Assembly (NCBI RefSeq): GCF_015602705.1
Contig: NZ_CP059081.1
Span: 2,861,702-2,925,701, forward strand
Direction of reading: 5' to 3'
Origin: Acinetobacter lwoffii
GTDB lineage: Bacteria; Pseudomonadota; Gammaproteobacteria; Pseudomonadales; Moraxellaceae
DNA: 64,000 bases
Shown: positions 17,651 through 26,332 of the stretch, one piece after another
Numbering within the stretch: position 1 is the first letter of the stretch
How the letters are laid out: the number at the start of each line of letters is the position of its first letter
Program-made: the position numbers and the translations under genes
Notes under the pieces: model-generated
Seen by the model: the letters and a program-made list of their open reading frames with translations, nothing else
Databases searched by the model: none
Told to the model about the DNA's origin: nothing

Positions 17651-18437
17651 GGTGGTGTTTCAAAAAGTATGCTGGCGTTAAACAAATCCGTTATTAAGGT
17701 AAAAGAAAGTCAAATCAAAGGCTTTAAAATGATTTTCGAGCTTTTTAGAAAAGTTGCAACTTCTCCTAAATCCACGCCTGATTCGATGACGAATTCTACA
17801 GTTGTTACCTTCAATACCGACGGTAAAAAACTTACCGATCACTTGCTTGCAACATTGAAATGCTGTGATAAAACTATCCCAGTGATCACTCGCAATTCCA
17901 GCATATTGAACCCCAAGCTTTTTAAGTCTAGCTTTAAGACGTTGAACCGTTGCTAAATCCCGCTTACCCCAAACATAAGCAACAACTTCTCCAGATTCTC
18001 GATGGTAGGCATAAATAAGCCATTGTTTATTTTTCTTATTCCCTACAAAAGTCCAAAGTTCATCGACTTCAAGACATTCGTAGTGGCTTTGTTTAGGCTG
18101 AATCTGATAGATCGATTCACTTAAGGTTCGTAATACCTTGCCAATGCTGATACGCTCGACTTCAGCAATATCTCTTACACCGCTTCCTCTGACCATTAAA
18201 TGTAATATCTTGCCGGTAATACCTGAGTTACATCCTTGATAGCTTAATGCATGATCACCAATAAACTGACGTTTGCAATCTTTGCATTGATGGTTTTGTT
18301 TCCCATCTACTTTGATGCCATTTCTCTTTATATTGTTACTTAGACAGGTAGGACATTTGATTTGTAGCGTTATTTTCATACCTCTATTTTATCAAAAGCC
18401 ATATTGTTTTTTTCAGCATACTTTTTGAAACACCACC
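17651..18437. mobile_element. IS1-family insertion sequence (787 bp, apparently intact)
   Basis: Perfect 24-bp terminal inverted repeats (17651-17674 and 18414-18437) begin GGTGGTGTTTC, an IS1-type end. They are flanked by an 8-bp target duplication AAAATTTT (17643-17650 and 18438-18445). Size and duplication length match IS1. It encodes one transposase on the minus strand. The insertion lies between the second candidate small RNA and the ArsC-like gene and interrupts no recognisable gene. Perfect ends and duplication suggest a recent event. Confidence 0.93.
17678..18379 (-). CDS. IS1-family transposase (single-frame InsA-InsB)
   Basis: DDE transposase of 233 residues in one open frame. The N-terminal InsA-like part has a zinc-finger pattern (CPTC near 9-12, CKDC near 33-36). 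The InsB-like catalytic part has Asp in DELWTFVG, Asp in SDHWDSF and Glu in GIEGNN, followed by an Arg-rich segment. Classical IS1 makes this protein by a -1 frameshift between insA and insB; here both parts are fused without one. All key residues are present, so it is likely active. Confidence 0.93.
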   Translation of the reverse strand: MKITLQIKCPTCLSNNIKRNGIKVDGKQNHQCKDCKRQFIGDHALSYQGCNSGITGKILHLMVRGSGVRDIAEVERISIGKVLRTLSESIYQIQPKQSHYECLEVDELWTFVGNKKNKQWLIYAYHRESGEVVAYVWGKRDLATVQRLKARLKKLGVQYAGIASDHWDSFITAFQCCKQVIGKFFTVGIEGNNCRIRHRIRRGFRRSCNFSKKLENHFKAFDLTFFYLNNGFV

Positions 18438-18531
18438 AAAATTTTTTCTTTTTTTTCATTTGCTTTTGCATGGTTTGCTGCTGCCAATTTGGTTAAGCTA
18501 GTTCATGATTTAAATTTTTTAGATGGCAGCT

Positions 18532-18882
18532 ATGTTAAAAATTTACGGAATTAAAAATTGTAGTTCGATGAAAAAAGCCTTTGATCTGCTGACGGAGCAA
18601 GGTCTGAGTTATGAATTTCATGATTATAAAAAACAGGGCATCGATGCTGAAACCGTCAAAACCTGGCTGGATGCCTTGGGTCAGGACGTGGTTCTGAACA
18701 AGAAAGGCACTACCTGGCGTAAACTCAGTGAAGAAGAGCAACAGGCCACCCTGTCAAGTGAAAATGCCTTAATTAATGCATTAACCACCCATACCAGTTT
18801 AATCAAACGTCCAATACTGGCAACCTCTACAGGATTTATTGCCGGTTTTAATGAAACGGTTTATCGTAGCTTAGCCCACTAA
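18532..18882 (+). CDS. ArsC/Spx-family reductase (YffB-like)
   Basis: Thioredoxin-fold protein of 116 residues beginning MLKIYGIKNCSSMKKAFD; the single Cys in NCSSMKK is the redox-site Cys of YffB-type proteins. The family resembles arsenate reductase, but arsenate is not the proven substrate for this subgroup; glutathione-dependent thiol reduction has been suggested. An ATG three codons upstream (18523) is an alternative start. No ars genes are nearby. The IS1-family element lies 86 bp upstream of the earlier ATG. Confidence 0.88.
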   Translation: MLKIYGIKNCSSMKKAFDLLTEQGLSYEFHDYKKQGIDAETVKTWLDALGQDVVLNKKGTTWRKLSEEEQQATLSSENALINALTTHTSLIKRPILATSTGFIAGFNETVYRSLAH

Positions 18883-18904
18883 TATCTTGTATTGAATAAC
18901 ACTC

Positions 18905-18935
18905 ATAAAAAAGCCTGACATCGATCAGGCTTTTG
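18905..18935. terminator. Bidirectional terminator between convergent genes
   Basis: Ten-bp stem (18909-18918 with 18925-18934) with A-run and T-run flanks, between the ArsC-like gene and the DUF2147 gene. Confidence 0.8.
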
Positions 18936-18954
18936 TATATCTGCTTAAAATAAA

Positions 18955-19392
18955 TTAGTTGGCACGAATCCAAGTCTGGTTACGACCCAATGCCGCTACA
19001 CCGATGAAACCACGTAGCTCAAGTTTCTTGCCACCGTCTGCCAACTGGCCTTTCAACTTATAGGTTTTACCGGATTGTGGATCAAGGATCGAACCGCTGT
19101 CATAGCTAGTCCCGCCAGCATTTTTTAGACCTTTAACAATGGTCAGGCCTTTCAGAGATTTGTTGTGATATGGACCTTCACACTTCTTGCAGGCATTTTC
19201 TTCACCTGGAGTTAACACAGACTGAATACTGGCTGACAAAGTGCCGTTCTTTTGTTCAGTGAATTTAACCATGGCCTTAGGCTGCTTGGTTTTATCATCA
19301 ATGGTTTTCCATACCGTGCCATTTAAAGGATCCGCGGCATTAGCCAGTGCAGATAAGCCTAGTAGTCCTAACGTAAGCGCTATTTTTTTCAT
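18955..19392 (-). CDS. DUF2147 family secreted protein
   Basis: Exported protein of 145 residues with a signal peptide ending ALANA (about residue 19). The mature part shows the DUF2147 pattern: GTVWKTIDDKTKQPKAMVKF, the cysteine pair CKKC near residue 73, LKGLTIVKGLK, and the C-terminal RGFIGVAALGRNQTW. These proteins are beta-rich and periplasmic; no enzymatic role is established. It is a single gene, convergent with the ArsC-like gene. Confidence 0.88.
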   Translation of the reverse strand: MKKIALTLGLLGLSALANAADPLNGTVWKTIDDKTKQPKAMVKFTEQKNGTLSASIQSVLTPGEENACKKCEGPYHNKSLKGLTIVKGLKNAGGTSYDSGSILDPQSGKTYKLKGQLADGGKKLELRGFIGVAALGRNQTWIRAN

Positions 19393-19548
19393 TTTTCTTC
19401 ATTTCCTTAGTCTGAAAATAGACCCATGTAGTATTAAAAAGTCACAACAATTTTTCAATTTTTAGCTGTGACTATTTAGTGTAACCTTGTAAATATGGTT
19501 GGTAAATAATCTACACGATCAATAAAAGCACAAAAAGATGGAAGGAAG

Positions 19549-20460
19549 ATGAAGATAAGCCCGCTAACGAAACAATTAATTACAGAAAGCTTTTTAAAAA
19601 CGGCCATTCGTGCCCCGAGCAGATTCAGTCTTCCACCGAGTTCAATGCGCATTGCTCTGGAACAGATGTGCAAACTTTTCCCTCAGGATAAAACGGTACA
19701 GATTCGCTCGCTCCGACTGGCCGGACTGCACGCGGAAGAAATTAAGCCGCAGCAGGAATCGACCCAGCTGATTTTTCATATTCATGGCGGCGCATTTTAC
19801 TTAGGTTCTTTAAATACCCATCGCGCCTTTATGACTCAAATTGCGGCTCGAACCCAGATGCAGGTACTGCATGTCGATTATCCGCTATCACCTGAATCTG
19901 CCTATCCAGAAGCATTAGAAGCCTTGTTTGATGTCTATAATCTGCTGCTGGATCAAGGTGTTCAGGCCAAAGATATTATTCTGTCCGGCGATTCTTGCGG
20001 TGCCAATCTGGCCTTGGCGCTGGCACTCAAAATACAGCAGGAAAGTCTGCCACAGGTCAGCGGTCTGATTCTGCTGTCTCCACTGCTGGATTTAACCTTG
20101 ACCAGTGAATCTTTACGTTATAACCAGAAGCATGATGCCCTGCTGTCTCTGGAAACGGTTCAAACCGGGATTGAATATTATGTGCCACGTTCGATTGATC
20201 GTGGTGATCCGGAAGTTTCTCCTTTTTTTGCCGATTTAGCCGGCTTGCCACCGATTCATATTCAGGTAGGTTCCAAGGAAATTCTGCTGGATGATGCTAG
20301 TCGTTTTAAAGAAAAAGCGGAACAGGCGGGTGTCGAGGTCGAATTTAAACTCTATACCGGCATGTGGCACAACTTCCAGATGTTCAGTGCCTGGTTCGAT
20401 GAAGCCAAACAGGCGCTGACCGATCTTGCAGAATTTGCCCATCGTCTGGACCGAGATTAA
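19549..20460 (+). CDS. Alpha/beta hydrolase of the hormone-sensitive lipase type
   Basis: Esterase-like enzyme of 303 residues. The oxyanion motif HGGAF is near residue 84, the nucleophile elbow GDSCGAN near 150, the acid lies in the KEILLDDASRF region near 247, and the catalytic His in GMWHNF near 277. This set is typical of bacterial family IV esterases acting on short acyl esters. No signal peptide is evident, so it is probably cytoplasmic. It is convergent with azoR, and the physiological substrate cannot be inferred. Confidence 0.9.
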   Translation: MKISPLTKQLITESFLKTAIRAPSRFSLPPSSMRIALEQMCKLFPQDKTVQIRSLRLAGLHAEEIKPQQESTQLIFHIHGGAFYLGSLNTHRAFMTQIAARTQMQVLHVDYPLSPESAYPEALEALFDVYNLLLDQGVQAKDIILSGDSCGANLALALALKIQQESLPQVSGLILLSPLLDLTLTSESLRYNQKHDALLSLETVQTGIEYYVPRSIDRGDPEVSPFFADLAGLPPIHIQVGSKEILLDDASRFKEKAEQAGVEVEFKLYTGMWHNFQMFSAWFDEAKQALTDLAEFAHRLDRD

Positions 20461-20473
20461 GCATGATTTAGCA

Positions 20474-20504
20474 TATAAAAAAGGTCAGCCGTAGCTGACC
20501 CTTT
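20474..20504 (-). terminator. Terminator between the hydrolase gene and azoR
   Basis: Seven-bp stem (20483-20489 with 20494-20500) with the T-run on the minus side, serving azoR. Confidence 0.7.
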
Positions 20505-20522
20505 GAAAAGAGGTTTTAGGTT

Positions 20523-21092
20523 TTAAATGGCCTGAACTTGCTGCAATGCAGTTTGCAATGCTTGGGCTTTAACCGCTTCGCCCATGTTCACGCCTTCAGC
20601 ACGAATCACTTCGATATCATTCACACCGGTAAAGTTAAACACGGTTTTCAGGAAAGCCTCCTGAAAATCAGCCGGGCTTTGCTCGCCATAGACACCACCA
20701 CGGCTGCTGGCAATATACACTTTCTTATTGCCCGCCAAACCCACAGGACCTTGTTCGGTATATTTAAAAGTACGTCCCGCGACACAGATCCGGTCAATCC
20801 AGGCTTTTAGGGTTGATGGCAAACCGAAGTTATACATCGCTGCACCAATCACCACGACATCAGCCTGTAAATATTGATCTAAAATTTCCTCGCCCAATGC
20901 CGTTTGTTCTGCATTCTGGCCCATTAAAATTTCGGCGGTAAGATGAGGAATAGGCTGTGCAGCCAGATCCAGATACTCAACTTCAATGGCCTCAGCATAT
21001 TTTTGCTGCAGTTGTTCCACCACAGCCTGAGTCAACTGACGCGAAATAGAAGCATCTCCTAAAATACTGGAATCAATCTGTAAAACTTTCAT
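20523..21092 (-). CDS. azoR: FMN-dependent NADH-azoreductase
   Basis: Flavodoxin-like quinone/azo-compound reductase of 189 residues. The start MKVLQIDSSILGDASISRQL is the phosphate-binding loop for FMN. The segments PMYNFGLPSTLKAWID-like (here AMYNFGLPSTLKAWID, near 85-100) and SSRGGVYG near 133 complete the AzoR signature. It detoxifies quinones using NAD(P)H in the cytoplasm. It is divergent from the diguanylate cyclase gene. Confidence 0.93.
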   Translation of the reverse strand: MKVLQIDSSILGDASISRQLTQAVVEQLQQKYAEAIEVEYLDLAAQPIPHLTAEILMGQNAEQTALGEEILDQYLQADVVVIGAAMYNFGLPSTLKAWIDRICVAGRTFKYTEQGPVGLAGNKKVYIASSRGGVYGEQSPADFQEAFLKTVFNFTGVNDIEVIRAEGVNMGEAVKAQALQTALQQVQAI

Positions 21093-21434
21093 GGCTTCGC
21101 TCTTTATCTTTGGTTGTTTCTAACAATGCAGCCATTTTAACGATTGACTATATTGAAATAATTAGTACAAATAAAACACATCATCCTGAATTTAGAACAA
21201 AACTGTATACCTCTTAACCTCTTTAATTTTGATTAAGACCCTTTGACATAGCCTGGATCACTTGCGCTATCGGCAAAGACTGAGCAGATCAGATATCAAC
21301 TAAATCACAAAAATGTTTTAAATATTGTTGTTTATCAAGCATTCAAACTTATGTTATCTTGTGTAAATAAAGTTATAAATATCCAATAAGTATTAAAAAA
21401 AATCTGCCATAACAATTAAAGTCAGACCGGGACC
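21093..21434. other. 342-bp divergent promoter region (azoR / diguanylate cyclase)
   Basis: No gene seen. Near 21328 a weak pair TTGTTT/TATGTT, 16 bp apart, could drive the diguanylate cyclase gene. No clear operator was found. Confidence 0.35.
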
Positions 21435-22631
21435 ATGAAGCGAATATCGCCTGTATTAGAAAAAGTGCTAAGACACAGAATCAAGAAATACCTGGTCGAA
21501 GATGAAGTCGTGATGAACTGGCGCATCCTGAAGAAATGCATCCTGATGCTGACCTTGGGATGCGGAGTACATCTGACCTGGCTCGGCTGGGATATTTTCG
21601 TGTTATTAAATCCCGAATATTGGCAATATGTTCATCTAGAACGGGTCTATACACAAATTACTCTGAACAGCAGCTTTCTGGTAATTCTATTTCTCCTGAT
21701 TTTTCCCTGTTATAAATTTCAGGGGAATCAGCTGATTGAACGTTATCTGCCTTATATGGCAGTGGGTACTTTTGTTATCTCGTTGTGTCGTGACGCCTAT
21801 CTCGTCGGGGTGATCAGCCCTGTGGCCACGACCTCCTATGTCTGTTTAATTATGGTGGGACTGGTGCTGTTCCATCGCACGCTGGTTTATAGCATGCTGA
21901 TTCCAGCGTCAATTTTCCTAGGCGGATGTGCCTATTTAAGTTTCAGTCATCAATTACCTTATTCACCGCTCTTTAATATCGATGACAAGCTTTTTTATAA
22001 TGGTTTCTGGCTGTTATCGATGCTGTATTTCATTTTGCCAATTCTGGCCGTCTGCATGGTGTTATTCGAGATTCTGCTCAGTCAATGGCGTCATCGCGAG
22101 CAGCTGATCAAACAGCTGAGCCAGATTGATCCGCTCACCAATCTGTTTAACCGCCGTAGTATCAACCAATGTCTGGATAAACTGAATGCCGCAGCCACTC
22201 CCAATTATGCTTTAGTGCTATTAGATCTGGATCATTTCAAGAAAATTAATGATCACTATGGCCATCATAAGGGTGATGAAACCTTAGTCGAAGTGAGTGC
22301 CGTGCTGAATCAGCAATTGCGCGAAAGTGATGTAGTCGGCCGTTTTGGCGGGGAAGAATTTATTTTGGTGCTTAAAAATACCAGTCTGGAAAAAGCCGAA
22401 CAAGTGGCTGAACGCTGCCGCATCGCCATTCAGCAATTGCAGATTTTCAGTGATGAGGATGAGCTGATTCCGGTGACCGCCAGTTTCGGGATTGCCATTT
22501 CTAGCGCGGAATTACGCCCGCAGCAGTTATTGAGTCAGGCTGATCAGGCGCTTTATCAGGCTAAAGCCGGTGGGCGTAATCTGGTCAAAGCTTATGCTGA
22601 ACCGGTGCCAGTACAGATGCAGGTTTCTTAA
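21435..22631 (+). CDS. Membrane-bound diguanylate cyclase (GGDEF)
   Basis: Makes cyclic di-GMP from two GTP. The N-terminal part (about residues 36-220) has five or six hydrophobic segments and no recognised sensor family. The GGDEF domain (about 225-390) has LTNLFNRRS, the metal-binding DLDHFKKIND and the active-site GGEEF. An allosteric I-site RxxD (RESD) lies five residues before GGEEF, so product inhibition is likely. No EAL domain is present. The GGEEF variant is fully active in other cyclases. Confidence 0.94.
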   Translation: MKRISPVLEKVLRHRIKKYLVEDEVVMNWRILKKCILMLTLGCGVHLTWLGWDIFVLLNPEYWQYVHLERVYTQITLNSSFLVILFLLIFPCYKFQGNQLIERYLPYMAVGTFVISLCRDAYLVGVISPVATTSYVCLIMVGLVLFHRTLVYSMLIPASIFLGGCAYLSFSHQLPYSPLFNIDDKLFYNGFWLLSMLYFILPILAVCMVLFEILLSQWRHREQLIKQLSQIDPLTNLFNRRSINQCLDKLNAAATPNYALVLLDLDHFKKINDHYGHHKGDETLVEVSAVLNQQLRESDVVGRFGGEEFILVLKNTSLEKAEQVAERCRIAIQQLQIFSDEDELIPVTASFGIAISSAELRPQQLLSQADQALYQAKAGGRNLVKAYAEPVPVQMQVS

Positions 22632-22659
22632 ACGGGTTCAGCTTTTTTTAAGAACTAAA

Positions 22660-24501
22660 TTATGGATTTTCACTTTGAGCCAGTGCTTGCAGCTGTGCCA
22701 GCAATTCTGCCTCGCTAAAAGCACCGGTTAAACGTAAACCCCTAATTTCCTGCTGCTGCGCATTCAAGAATAAATACGTCGGCGGCCCGAGAATTTCCCA
22801 TTGGTTTAACAGCGCTTGATGAGAGACATTATATTGGCTTAAATCCAGCTTGATCAGGAAATATGGCGCAAGCGCCTGCTGTACCGCTGCAGATTTTAAA
22901 ATACGATGTTCGATCGGCTGACAGGCAACACACCAGTCGGCGTAGACATCAATAATAATCTTTTGCCCTTGTGGTGCCCTGTCCAAAATCTGCTGAAATT
23001 CTGCTGCACTACGTGCCATATGCCACTTGGCTTCTGTGCTCGCCTGCTCCACAAAAAAACGCTGACTGTGCTGATATTGGCTATAAGCGATATAGGGCAC
23101 GGCCAGTACCAGACACAGGATATATAGCCATCTCAAACCGGTACGATGCCAGAAAATCCGGAACAGCACATAAGCCACGAAGGTCATACCCAAAGCTAGG
23201 GATAACCATTGTAAAGCGGCTTCTGAAATCAGTGGGCGAATAAAATACAGCGCCAGCGCCAGCATGATAAAGGCAAAGAGCACTTTGATCTGATTCATCC
23301 AGTGCCCGGCTTTAGGCAGAATCCGTGCACCCAGAATACTGGCCAGTAATAAAGGCGTGCCCATCCCAAAACCCAGAGTAAACAGCAACAGAGCGCCCTG
23401 CCACTGACTTTGCGTCTGGGAAATAAATAACAATGCACCTGCCAGTGGTGCGGTCATGCATGGTCCTACCAGAAGTGCCGAGATCATGCCCATGACACCG
23501 GCACTGACCAGACTCCCTCCCTGCTGCATGGCCTGCGCCCGGTCCAGACGATGAACCAGACGTTGCGGCAGTTTGATTTCAAACAGGCCAAACAGATTCA
23601 GGGCAAACAGGACAAACAGGATGCTAAATGCGATCAGGGTTCCCGGTTGCTGCAACCAGCGCTGAAAATTCAGACCGGCCGAAGACGCAATTAGGCCAAG
23701 TACTGCATAGACAGCGGCCATACTGCTGACAAAAGTCAGTGCAATCATCCAGGCTTTCAGGCCTTTACTGTCACGTACGATCAGCGAGGTCAGAATTGGC
23801 AGCATCGGCAAGGAACACGGCGTAAAAGCCAGTAAAATTCCCAAACCAAAAAACAGCAAAAGCCCATAGCCCAAAGAGCGTTCAAGCAGTTGGGCTGACC
23901 ATTTCTGGTCTTGTGCTGCATAGGGTTCGGTTTGTGTGTTGGCTGATGCAGAGATTTCATCTGCTGTAGATTCTGAAGAATCTGCTGTATTAAACAGGGT
24001 ATTGTGTTGCAGTGATGAAGTATTCAGATCAAGTAAACGCTTTGCTCCTGATACGACAGCTTCAAATTGCACCAGACCGGACAAATCGGTCTTGAACTGA
24101 ATGGTTTGTGGCGGATAACAGATCCGGTCTTTGGCACAGCCCTGCCAGCTGACCTGATAGGATTGCCCCGCCTGAGTCGGAATTTGAAACTTTAACTGCT
24201 GATAATAAACCTGGGTATGTCCATAGTTATCATCATATAAATCTTCAGCGGGTGGCAACTCAAACGCCACCGGCTGGTTGCCCTGCCGGACTTCAATTTT
24301 ATGTTGATACAGATAATAGTTGTCCGGAATCTGCCAACTCAGTTCAGCCTGCTGCTGACTGGTGGAGATCACGCTCACAGGAAAAGCCTGCTCGGCAGAC
24401 AACAATGCCGTTTCCGCCTGAACAGGACTGCTGAACAAGGTGCTTCCCAAAATAACTGGGGCAAGCATTTTCCCCCAGGTCGGGAACTGCGAGTATTTCA
24501 T
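22660..24501 (-). CDS. dsbD: Thiol:disulfide interchange protein DsbD
   Basis: Moves reducing power from cytoplasmic thioredoxin across the inner membrane to periplasmic thiol proteins. A signal peptide is followed by the DsbD-alpha domain (Cys pair in CAKDRIC near 122-128). Then come about eight membrane segments (215-455) with the Cys residues in TPCSLPMLP and GPCMTAP. The C-terminal thioredoxin domain has WCVAC near 525. The 613 residues match the full three-domain protein. It lies 18 bp after an outer membrane protein gene in an apparent three-gene unit. DsbB is also in this window. Confidence 0.95.
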   Translation of the reverse strand: MKYSQFPTWGKMLAPVILGSTLFSSPVQAETALLSAEQAFPVSVISTSQQQAELSWQIPDNYYLYQHKIEVRQGNQPVAFELPPAEDLYDDNYGHTQVYYQQLKFQIPTQAGQSYQVSWQGCAKDRICYPPQTIQFKTDLSGLVQFEAVVSGAKRLLDLNTSSLQHNTLFNTADSSESTADEISASANTQTEPYAAQDQKWSAQLLERSLGYGLLLFFGLGILLAFTPCSLPMLPILTSLIVRDSKGLKAWMIALTFVSSMAAVYAVLGLIASSAGLNFQRWLQQPGTLIAFSILFVLFALNLFGLFEIKLPQRLVHRLDRAQAMQQGGSLVSAGVMGMISALLVGPCMTAPLAGALLFISQTQSQWQGALLLFTLGFGMGTPLLLASILGARILPKAGHWMNQIKVLFAFIMLALALYFIRPLISEAALQWLSLALGMTFVAYVLFRIFWHRTGLRWLYILCLVLAVPYIAYSQYQHSQRFFVEQASTEAKWHMARSAAEFQQILDRAPQGQKIIIDVYADWCVACQPIEHRILKSAAVQQALAPYFLIKLDLSQYNVSHQALLNQWEILGPPTYLFLNAQQQEIRGLRLTGAFSEAELLAQLQALAQSENP

Positions 24502-24519
24502 CTTCTATGAATGAATCTC

Positions 24520-25275
24520 TTAGAACAGCACAGAGAAACCTAGGCCTGAGAAGTAGCTTCGATCTGCACCATCCAGATCTACACCGACATTCGCATCTAA
24601 TTGGACACGATCATTTAAGGCATACATGACACCGGTACCGAGCGCGTATTGATTATCGACACTTTCAGCTTTACGATAAATCAGTTCAGAATAACCTGAC
24701 CAGCGATCAGTAATCCGATAGCCTAGAGAAGGAATCGCAGACACTGCCCAGTTGCTGTCCTGCCATTCATAACGCATGGTCAATGCGGTACTGACCAAGT
24801 CATTATATTGATACGACACGACAGAACCCAAGCTGTAAATATCTTCTTCATTAGTGAAACCGGCATTGCCTGTTGCAATGATGGCTTCGGCCAGCAAAGC
24901 CATACTGAGTTTGTCATCATCCAAATCAATGGCCTTTTTCAGACCAATACTAACATCGCCCAGACCATCATCTTCTTCGGTCTGGCCATTGGATTTCACT
25001 TGGGTCCAGGTCGGGCCAGCCCAACCTAAACGCAATTCCAGATCATCACTGAGTCCGGTACGTAACAACATATCTGCACTGAGTGTGGTCGCGGTCTGAT
25101 CGCCCGACTTGCTATAACGCGCTGTAGGCAAGCCTTGCTCCCAAGCGACATTTCCGACTGGAGTAATTCCAGTACTGAGACCCTCACCTGGTCGATCAAA
25201 TTCAAAATCTGCTGCGAAAAGCTGTGCACTACAACCGGCCAGTGCAATCAAACCCAAGGTTTTTAATGTTGTCAT
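24520..25275 (-). CDS. Outer membrane beta-barrel protein (MetA-degradation/PF13557-like)
   Basis: Exported protein of 251 residues with a signal peptide ending QLFAA (about residue 21). Alternating hydrophobic strands and a terminal Phe (GFSVLF) indicate an outer membrane barrel. The pattern FDRPGEGLSTGITPVGNVAWEQ-like start and DGLGDVSIGLKKAI segment fit the 'phenol MetA degradation' barrel family, often annotated as transporters. Substrate unknown. It is placed between an ankyrin gene and dsbD with short gaps of 21 and 18 bp, so all three are probably cotranscribed. Confidence 0.8.
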   Translation of the reverse strand: MTTLKTLGLIALAGCSAQLFAADFEFDRPGEGLSTGITPVGNVAWEQGLPTARYSKSGDQTATTLSADMLLRTGLSDDLELRLGWAGPTWTQVKSNGQTEEDDGLGDVSIGLKKAIDLDDDKLSMALLAEAIIATGNAGFTNEEDIYSLGSVVSYQYNDLVSTALTMRYEWQDSNWAVSAIPSLGYRITDRWSGYSELIYRKAESVDNQYALGTGVMYALNDRVQLDANVGVDLDGADRSYFSGLGFSVLF

Positions 25276-25296
25276 GTTGGAGCTCTTTATTAAAAT

Positions 25297-25839
25297 TTAA
25301 CTGAGTTCTTTGGTCATTTTTGCGCCATGCTTGCGAAGCAGTTCTAGCGTCTGTTTTTCTTCATCCAAGGCTTCTGACCAGTTGATTTCATCAAAATCAC
25401 AATCAAAGAATAGATCACTAATTGAAGATAAAATAGTCATGCCATCTTCATCTTTGCTATTTGGATCGACTTTTTCATCCAGTAAACGCTGTACAGCTGG
25501 CGCGCATGCGGCACTTGCGGCATCCCAGAGTGGACCATAAATTTCTTCTGCATCCCACAAATGCAGATTCACTTTGGCCTGGATCAGTTCTTCCAGAATC
25601 TGTAAATGTACCGCCAAACGTGCCTGTTTCTCCTCTTCTGAAAGTGGTGTTCCGGCTTCATACAGCTCACACACTTCTTCCCACCATTTAAACAGGCCAT
25701 CTGACCAGACCGAAATCACCGGGCCTTTGTCATGATCAATAAAATTCGGGTTGAGTCCATCTGCCAGCAGCTGTTTGACCTGGTCCAGATTTAATTCTTC
25801 GAGTGCTTGCACAAAAAGCTGTTGTTGCGCAGTTAACAT
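25297..25839 (-). CDS. Ankyrin-repeat protein
   Basis: Acidic cytoplasmic protein of 181 residues. I use the ATG giving MLTAQQQLFVQALEEL; the frame runs four codons further upstream to a GTG. Ankyrin-like units include LNLDQVKQLLADGLNPNFID (about 14-33) and APAVQRLLDEKVDPNSKDEDGMT (about 111-133), with weaker copies between. These mediate protein contacts, and no catalytic motif is visible. It is the first gene of the run leading to the barrel protein and dsbD. Confidence 0.82.
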   Translation of the reverse strand: MLTAQQQLFVQALEELNLDQVKQLLADGLNPNFIDHDKGPVISVWSDGLFKWWEEVCELYEAGTPLSEEEKQARLAVHLQILEELIQAKVNLHLWDAEEIYGPLWDAASAACAPAVQRLLDEKVDPNSKDEDGMTILSSISDLFFDCDFDEINWSEALDEEKQTLELLRKHGAKMTKELS

Positions 25840-25928
25840 GATGGAGCTCACTTTGATTCGTTTTCGACTATTATGCCGAATAAAGCAGGATTTGTTGTGC
25901 TTCTCATAACTATATTTTTGTTTAATAC

Positions 25929-25953
25929 GAAAAAAGCCCCGCAGGGCTTTTTC
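25929..25953 (-). terminator. Terminator of hpf
   Basis: Nine-bp stem (25931-25939 with 25944-25952), CGCA loop and T-run on the minus side, 14 bp after the hpf stop. Confidence 0.8.
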
Positions 25954-25966
25954 AAATCGGTTCGGC

Positions 25967-26332
25967 TTAGTCTTCGATATCCGCAGTATCTGTGTCTGCT
26001 AGTTCGAGAGCACCAGGACGAACATTGTCTTTTTTCTCGATCACATGTTCCAGACTACGTTTTAGTCGGTCAATTGCACCATGGATCGCAGTATCGACAT
26101 TATGGCCACGATGATTGACTACGACAGGTTTCAAGCCTGCAGGACGCGCTTCAATCATACAACGAATATCGTCATCGCCGCCTTTGGCGCCATTTTCATC
26201 ACTAAGATGGACTGAAAAATGGGTAATACGTTCGCTGTGGCGCTGGAATTCTTGATTTAATTCTTCCCGTACATAAGTAATTAAACGATCACTATTCTGA
26301 ATGTGGTTATCGGTACGAAGTTCAATATTCAT
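25967..26332 (-). CDS. hpf: Ribosome hibernation factor (HPF/RaiA, S30AE family)
   Basis: Small protein of 121 residues that binds the 30S decoding region and stalls or dimerises ribosomes in stationary phase. The fold pattern is a short beta strand, long helix and repeated strands, with a C-terminal AIHGAIDRLKRSLEHVIEKK helix, as in the S30AE domain. The acidic C-terminal tail is short, so it is the short form without the dimerisation domain. rpoN, the frequent neighbour in other gammaproteobacteria, is not next to it here. Confidence 0.85.
   Translation of the reverse strand: MNIELRTDNHIQNSDRLITYVREELNQEFQRHSERITHFSVHLSDENGAKGGDDDIRCMIEARPAGLKPVVVNHRGHNVDTAIHGAIDRLKRSLEHVIEKKDNVRPGALELADTDTADIED

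Noticed and set aside
17451..17663. 70-codon minus-strand frame over the end of the second RNA and the left end of the IS element
   Set aside because: Crosses a terminator and an IS boundary, and its Lys/Asn-rich composition is just AT-rich sequence.
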